Source of the DNA: Elusimicrobiota bacterium | Lineage (GTDB): Bacteria; Elusimicrobiota; Elusimicrobia; FEN-1173 | DNA: 64,000 nucleotides | Reading direction: 5' to 3' | Assembly: GCA_016721625.1 (NCBI GenBank) | Contig: JADKHR010000001.1 | Span: 2,356,001-2,420,000 of the forward strand | Shown here: one piece after another, positions 60,353-64,000 of the stretch | Position numbering within the stretch: the stretch's first letter is position 1 | Layout of the letters: each line of letters begins with the position of its first letter | The notes under the pieces: model-generated | Told to the model about the DNA's origin: nothing | Databases searched by the model: none | Seen by the model: only the letters and a program-made list of their open reading frames with translations | Translations under genes and position numbers: made by a program

Positions 60353-60367
60353 TAAAAGGAGTCAACC

Positions 60368-61255
60368 ATGGCATTCATGAAACGAATGGTGCTTTTTATG
60401 GCCGTCAACCTATTGGTGGTCGCGACGATTTCCATTGTTTTGAACGTTCTCCAGGTGCGCCCTTACCTGACGAACCACGGCATCGACATGCGGTCCTTGG
60501 CCGTGTTCTGTCTGGTGTGGGGCATGGGGGGCTCGCTTATTTCCCTCGGCCTTTCGCGGATCATGGCCAAGATGGCCATGGGCGTGAAAGTGATCGACCC
60601 GGTGTCCTCCTCCGGCGAGGCGGCCTGGTTGGTCCAAACCGTGCACCAGTTGGCCCGTTCCGCCGATCTTCCGGCCATGCCGGAAGTGGGCATCTACCAA
60701 AGCCCTGAATTGAACGCTTTCGCCACGGGGCCCACCAAAAGTCGTTCTTTGGTGGCCGTTTCCTCGGGACTTCTGGAACGAATGGACCGGAACCAGGTGG
60801 AAGGCGTTTTGGGCCATGAGATTACCCACATCGCCAACGGCGACATGGTGACCATGACCCTCCTGCAGGGTGTCGTGAACGCTTTCGTCATGTTCGCGGC
60901 TCGCGTGATCGCCTTCGCCATCAGCCAAAACGTGAAAGAGGAAAGCCGGCGGGGGGTCCAAATGATGGTGACCATCGTCCTTGAGATTTTGCTCAGCGTT
61001 CTCGGAATGCTCGTGGTGGCCGGTTTCTCCCGACTGCGGGAGTTCCGCGCCGACGCGGGCGGGGCGCGCCTGTCCGGGCGGGAGAAGATGATCGCCGCTT
61101 TGGAAGCCCTGGGCCGGGGCGCGGGCCTCGTGGATAAAAGGGCTCCGTCCCTGGCCGCGTTCAAAATTTCCGGTCGGCCCGGGGGATTTCTGGCTCTCCT
61201 GGCCACGCACCCTCCCCTGGAAGTCCGCATCGAACGCCTGCGTCGGGCGTATTAA
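60368..61255 (+). CDS. htpX: HtpX-like membrane metalloprotease
   Basis: The 295-residue protein has two N-terminal helices, the zinc motif HEITH in VLGHEITHIANGD (residue ~155), two further helices and the third ligand region ELREFRADAGGARLS. It degrades misfolded membrane proteins. SD AAGGAG precedes the ATG. It takes the position where rsmB often stands in def-fmt clusters. Confidence 0.95.
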   Translation: MAFMKRMVLFMAVNLLVVATISIVLNVLQVRPYLTNHGIDMRSLAVFCLVWGMGGSLISLGLSRIMAKMAMGVKVIDPVSSSGEAAWLVQTVHQLARSADLPAMPEVGIYQSPELNAFATGPTKSRSLVAVSSGLLERMDRNQVEGVLGHEITHIANGDMVTMTLLQGVVNAFVMFAARVIAFAISQNVKEESRRGVQMMVTIVLEILLSVLGMLVVAGFSRLREFRADAGGARLSGREKMIAALEALGRGAGLVDKRAPSLAAFKISGRPGGFLALLATHPPLEVRIERLRRAY

Positions 61256-61267
61256 AACGATTCCTTT

Positions 61268-62329
61268 GTGACTTCTTCCGCCGTCGCCGCGCGGCCTCTG
61301 CTGGATATTCCCTTCAACGACTGGTTCAAGGTTTTAGGCCTTGAACCCAAGGAGGCCTATCGCGTTCGGCAGGTCCAAACCTGGGTCTTTGAACGGCGCG
61401 TGAAAACCTTCGGCGAGATGAGCGATCTGCCCCAGGCGCTCCGTGAAAGATGGGAAGGCGCCTTTCGTTTGAGAACGTTGCGTCTGACCCGCCGGGAAGT
61501 CTCCGCCGAGGATGGGACCGCGCGGCTTTTTTTTGAGGCTTCGGACGGGCGATCTTTTTCAGCGGTCTATCTGCCGGCCAAGGGCGGCGAGGGGGACCGG
61601 TCGGCCCTTTGCCTATCAACCCAAGTTGGGTGCGCTTGGGGTTGCGTGTTTTGCGCGTCCGGGCGGGTGCCGTTGGAGCGCAACCTCACTCCGTCCGAAA
61701 TGGTGGAGCAGGTCCTTTGGGCCGAAGAGGCCTTCGGCCATAAGATCAACAGCCTGGTGTTCATGGGGATGGGTGAGCCCCTGGCCAACTACGCCAACCT
61801 GATTTCCGCTCTCCAAATCCTCCGCTCGCCTTTGGGATTGAATTTCGGCGCGCGTCACGTGACGGTGTCCACGTCGGGCTTGGTTCCTCAAATCGAGGCG
61901 CTGGCCCGGGAGGCGCCCAAGGTGAACCTGGCCATCAGTCTCCACGCGGCGGACGATGAAACGCGAAAGAAGCTCCTGCCGAAGGCGTCCGCCTGGACCA
62001 TTAAAACATTGCTCAAAGCGGCCTGGGATTATCAGCGCGCCACCGGCCGGGGCCGCGTGACGTTTGAATACATTTTGATCAAGGGCGTGAACGATTCGGT
62101 CCGAGAGGCTCAACGGTTGGCCAACCTGCTCCGAAGCAAGAAGGCCTGGGTCAATTTGATCGCCTACAACCCCGTGGCGGGGGTGCCTTACGAGGCGCCG
62201 GACGAGGCGTCCGTGCGCGCTTTCGCGAAGGTGTTGGGGGAGCGGGCCCTGTTCGTTCGGGTTCGCAAGCCCCAAGGCACCGATATCGCCGCGGGTTGCG
62301 GCCAGTTAGGCGAGGCGCGTTCTCTGTGA
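61268..62329 (+). CDS. rlmN: Dual-specificity RNA methyltransferase RlmN
   Basis: The 353-residue radical SAM protein starts at a GTG. The cluster motif is CAWGCVFCASG (C-x3-C-x2-C), followed by NSLVFMGMGEPLANY and ISLHAADDETRKKLLP. The C-terminal Cys in DIAAGCGQL is the mechanistic cysteine. It methylates A2503 of 23S rRNA and A37 of some tRNAs. It lies 12 bases after htpX. Confidence 0.95.
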   Translation: MTSSAVAARPLLDIPFNDWFKVLGLEPKEAYRVRQVQTWVFERRVKTFGEMSDLPQALRERWEGAFRLRTLRLTRREVSAEDGTARLFFEASDGRSFSAVYLPAKGGEGDRSALCLSTQVGCAWGCVFCASGRVPLERNLTPSEMVEQVLWAEEAFGHKINSLVFMGMGEPLANYANLISALQILRSPLGLNFGARHVTVSTSGLVPQIEALAREAPKVNLAISLHAADDETRKKLLPKASAWTIKTLLKAAWDYQRATGRGRVTFEYILIKGVNDSVREAQRLANLLRSKKAWVNLIAYNPVAGVPYEAPDEASVRAFAKVLGERALFVRVRKPQGTDIAAGCGQLGEARSL

Positions 62330-62402
62330 CAAACTCGAAAAAAGTTTCTTTCCGTTCCTCGCCTCGCGGCGGCATTTTTTACTCTTAAGAGAGGGTATTT
62401 CC

Positions 62403-63455
62403 ATGTCTCCTGACTATCCCAATATTCCAGACGATACACCCCCTGGTTCCCTGAAAGACGATCGCTTGGCCGCCCTCGCCCATCGATTAGGGACGAAGGG
62501 AGCCCGCTTCCGGCTCAGTTCCTTGGCGTTGTTCGTTTTTCTCTTTATCGTGGCCGCCCTGGCCTCGGTTTTGGCTCTTCATTGGGCTGTTTCCGGTTTT
62601 CTTCATTCGCGGAAAAACGTTACCGTGCCGGACCTCACGGGGAAAAATCTGGAGCAGGCCCTGGACCTTCTTTCTCCCCAAGGGCTCGGGCTCACCAAAG
62701 AGGCCGTCCAGTTCGATGAAAGTTCGCCGCCGGGAGCCATTCTCCGTCAAGCCCCGCCGCCTGGGCTCCAAGTGCGGGAGGGAAAAATCGTCCGCGTGAC
62801 CCTTTCTTCGGGCGGGCAGGTCCTTTTCATTCCCGACCTCACGGCGGTGACCATCACCGAAGCCCAAAACCGCCTTCGGGCGGCGGGGCTCGCGTTGGGA
62901 GCCGTCACCCAGGTCTATTCCATCGAGAAAGCGGCGGGCATCGTCATCGAGCAGAACCCGGCTTCCAACGGCGTCGCTCACCGCAACGCCATGGTGGACC
63001 TCCGGGTCTCCAAAGGTCCGCCGCCCGAGGGAACCGTGTTGATGCCGGACTTCGTTAACCGCCCCTACGCCCAGGCCCGCCAGTGGGCCGAGGACCAACA
63101 CATTTCCCCCGACGTGAAAGAGGAGCTGACCGCCGCTTTTCTCCCCGGGCTGGTGATTCGACAGACGCCGGCCCCCGATTCGACCGTTGCGGAAAAAACC
63201 GCCATCCATTTCGTCGTGGCCCGTTCTTCCAGCGCGCAATCCCAAGACGTCGTCATGGTCCGTTATCAAGTGCCGGAAGGGTCGGATCGGGTCACGGTCC
63301 GCGTCGTGCTTCGCGACGACGGAGGGGAACGCGAGGTCTTTTCCTCGGCTCAGGGAGGAGGTTCCGTTGTGGAGGTCCCCGTCTCGCCTCAAGGCGCCGC
63401 CCGGGCCCGGATTTTCGTGAACGGAGTTTTGGTGGAGGAAAAACCCCTCCCGTGA
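62403..63455 (+). CDS. Single-pass PASTA-domain protein lacking a kinase domain
   Basis: The 350-residue protein has a ~45-residue cytosolic N-terminus, one membrane helix (SSLALFVFLFIVAALASVLAL), three extracytoplasmic PASTA repeats (NVTVPDLTGKNLEQALDLL, FIPDLTAVTITEAQNRLRAAG, MPDFVNRPYAQARQWAED) and a C-terminal beta-rich part. PASTA domains bind muropeptides or lipid II. It sits where PrkC/Stk1 kinases lie in many bacteria (between rlmN and rpe), but has no kinase. It overlaps rpe by 4 bases (GTGA). Confidence 0.9.
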   Translation: MSPDYPNIPDDTPPGSLKDDRLAALAHRLGTKGARFRLSSLALFVFLFIVAALASVLALHWAVSGFLHSRKNVTVPDLTGKNLEQALDLLSPQGLGLTKEAVQFDESSPPGAILRQAPPPGLQVREGKIVRVTLSSGGQVLFIPDLTAVTITEAQNRLRAAGLALGAVTQVYSIEKAAGIVIEQNPASNGVAHRNAMVDLRVSKGPPPEGTVLMPDFVNRPYAQARQWAEDQHISPDVKEELTAAFLPGLVIRQTPAPDSTVAEKTAIHFVVARSSSAQSQDVVMVRYQVPEGSDRVTVRVVLRDDGGEREVFSSAQGGGSVVEVPVSPQGAARARIFVNGVLVEEKPLP

Positions 63456-64000
63456 ATCGTCCCCCTCTCATCGCGCCGTCCATCCTGTCCGCCGATTTCG
63501 CGCGCCTGGCCGAGGAGGTCCGTCGGGTGGAAAAGGCCGGCGCGGACTGGCTTCATGTGGACGTCATGGACGGCCATTTCGTGCCCAACCTGACCATCGG
63601 GCCGGTGGTGGTCCATTGGTTGAAGAAATGCACCCGTCTTCCGTTGGATGTCCACCTCATGATCGAACATCCCGAAAAATACATTCCCGATTTCGCCAAG
63701 GCCGGGGCCTGGAACATCACGGTCCATTGGGAAGCCTGCCGCCGACCGGCGGATGTGTTACGGTTGATCAAAAAACAGGGGTGTCGGGCGGGGATGTCAG
63801 TGCGGCCCCGCACGCCCATCGAAAAGGTGGCGCCCTATTTAAAAGAGTTGGATGTGGTTTTGGTCATGACGGTGGAGCCCGGATTCGGCGGCCAATCGTT
63901 CATGCCGGACATGCTTTCCAAGATCCGTTGGCTCCGGGAACGGAACACCAAGCTCAAAAGCTCCCACCAACCATGGATCGAAGTGGACGGCGGCATTAAC
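63452..64000 (+). CDS. rpe: Ribulose-phosphate 3-epimerase, 3' end cut by window
   Basis: At least 183 residues from a GTG within the PASTA gene stop. Motifs include LIAPSILSADFARLAEEV, DWLHVDVMDGHFVPNLTIGP (metal site and catalytic Asp), VHLMIEHPEKYI, VMTVEPGFGGQSFMPDML and the last visible residues EVDGGIN. It interconverts ribulose- and xylulose-5-phosphate in the pentose phosphate pathway. About 35-40 residues are missing beyond the window. Confidence 0.95.
   Translation, partial: MNRPPLIAPSILSADFARLAEEVRRVEKAGADWLHVDVMDGHFVPNLTIGPVVVHWLKKCTRLPLDVHLMIEHPEKYIPDFAKAGAWNITVHWEACRRPADVLRLIKKQGCRAGMSVRPRTPIEKVAPYLKELDVVLVMTVEPGFGGQSFMPDMLSKIRWLRERNTKLKSSHQPWIEVDGGIN

Overview
The window is GC-rich and almost fully coding. 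It looks like chromosomal DNA of a free-living diderm bacterium. It carries a TonB/ExbB/ExbD system, outer-membrane beta-barrel and OmpA-like proteins, lytic transglycosylase and M23 enzymes, Rho, and quinone-linked (class 2) PyrD. The metabolic genes include a PPi-type phosphofructokinase and a DhnA-type class I aldolase. This mix and gene order remind me of high-GC uncultured lineages such as Elusimicrobiota, but that is an inference from memory; no rRNA is present to test it. No prophage, insertion sequence or CRISPR array was seen.

Layout. 1-6.3 kb: TPR protein (cut by the window edge), ExbB, two ExbD, TonB and an OmpA-like periplasmic protein, apparently one envelope-energising operon. 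6.3-13.3 kb: MFS exporter (minus strand), a cytochrome b561-like/YceI pair, an LTA-synthase-type sulfatase and an MgtA-type P-ATPase. 13.3-13.8 kb: a strong promoter, a long leader and tRNA-Pro, followed by a second copy of the tRNA 3' end. 13.8-22.1 kb: ABC-F, PhhB, an outer-membrane barrel protein, AccA, aldolase, PPi-PFK, thioesterase and a glycosyltransferase. 22.3-27.7 kb: MFS (minus), a lipoprotein and the ResB/CcsA cytochrome c maturation pair. 27.7-36.9 kb: pyrR-B-C-D-F-(DUF4870)-E followed by purM, a flavodoxin-fold oxidoreductase, purN and purB. 36.9-40.9 kb: two tandem paralogous membrane proteins, small envelope proteins, a cNMP-binding-domain protein and an AI-2E-type permease. 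41-50.2 kb: rho, an M23 endopeptidase, rpmE-prfA-prmC-murA, a lytic transglycosylase and a phosphohexomutase. 50.2-54.5 kb: a gene-free, promoter-led 0.44 kb leader, two overlapping GGDEF proteins and an orphan MalK-type ATPase. 54.5-55.1 kb: tRNA-Leu(CAA) on the minus strand followed by a tandem array in which the tRNA 3' end recurs three more times at 135-140 bp intervals. 55.2-64 kb: radC, vanZ, an unknown gene, rmuC, two IscA-like genes (minus), then def-fmt-htpX-rlmN-PASTA-rpe. This last run resembles the widespread def-fmt-rsmB-rlmN-prkC-rpe neighbourhood, but with a kinase-less PASTA protein.

Two themes stand out. First, both tRNA genes are followed by repeats that copy the tRNA 3' end, with spacers of similar size that begin GATTTG and end in a GGAGAGGGA-like motif. 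This resembles the rtT repeats of the Escherichia coli tyrT locus and may be a tRNA-linked repeat system in a different phylum. Second, six conserved genes (tonB, the mgtA-like gene, purM, purB, murA, rmuC) each have one reading-frame break, most at short homopolymers. Residual assembly errors are the simplest explanation, although the T7 run in tonB could be a real slippage site. Most genes are packed with ATGA/GTGA/TAATG overlaps, suggesting long translationally coupled operons.
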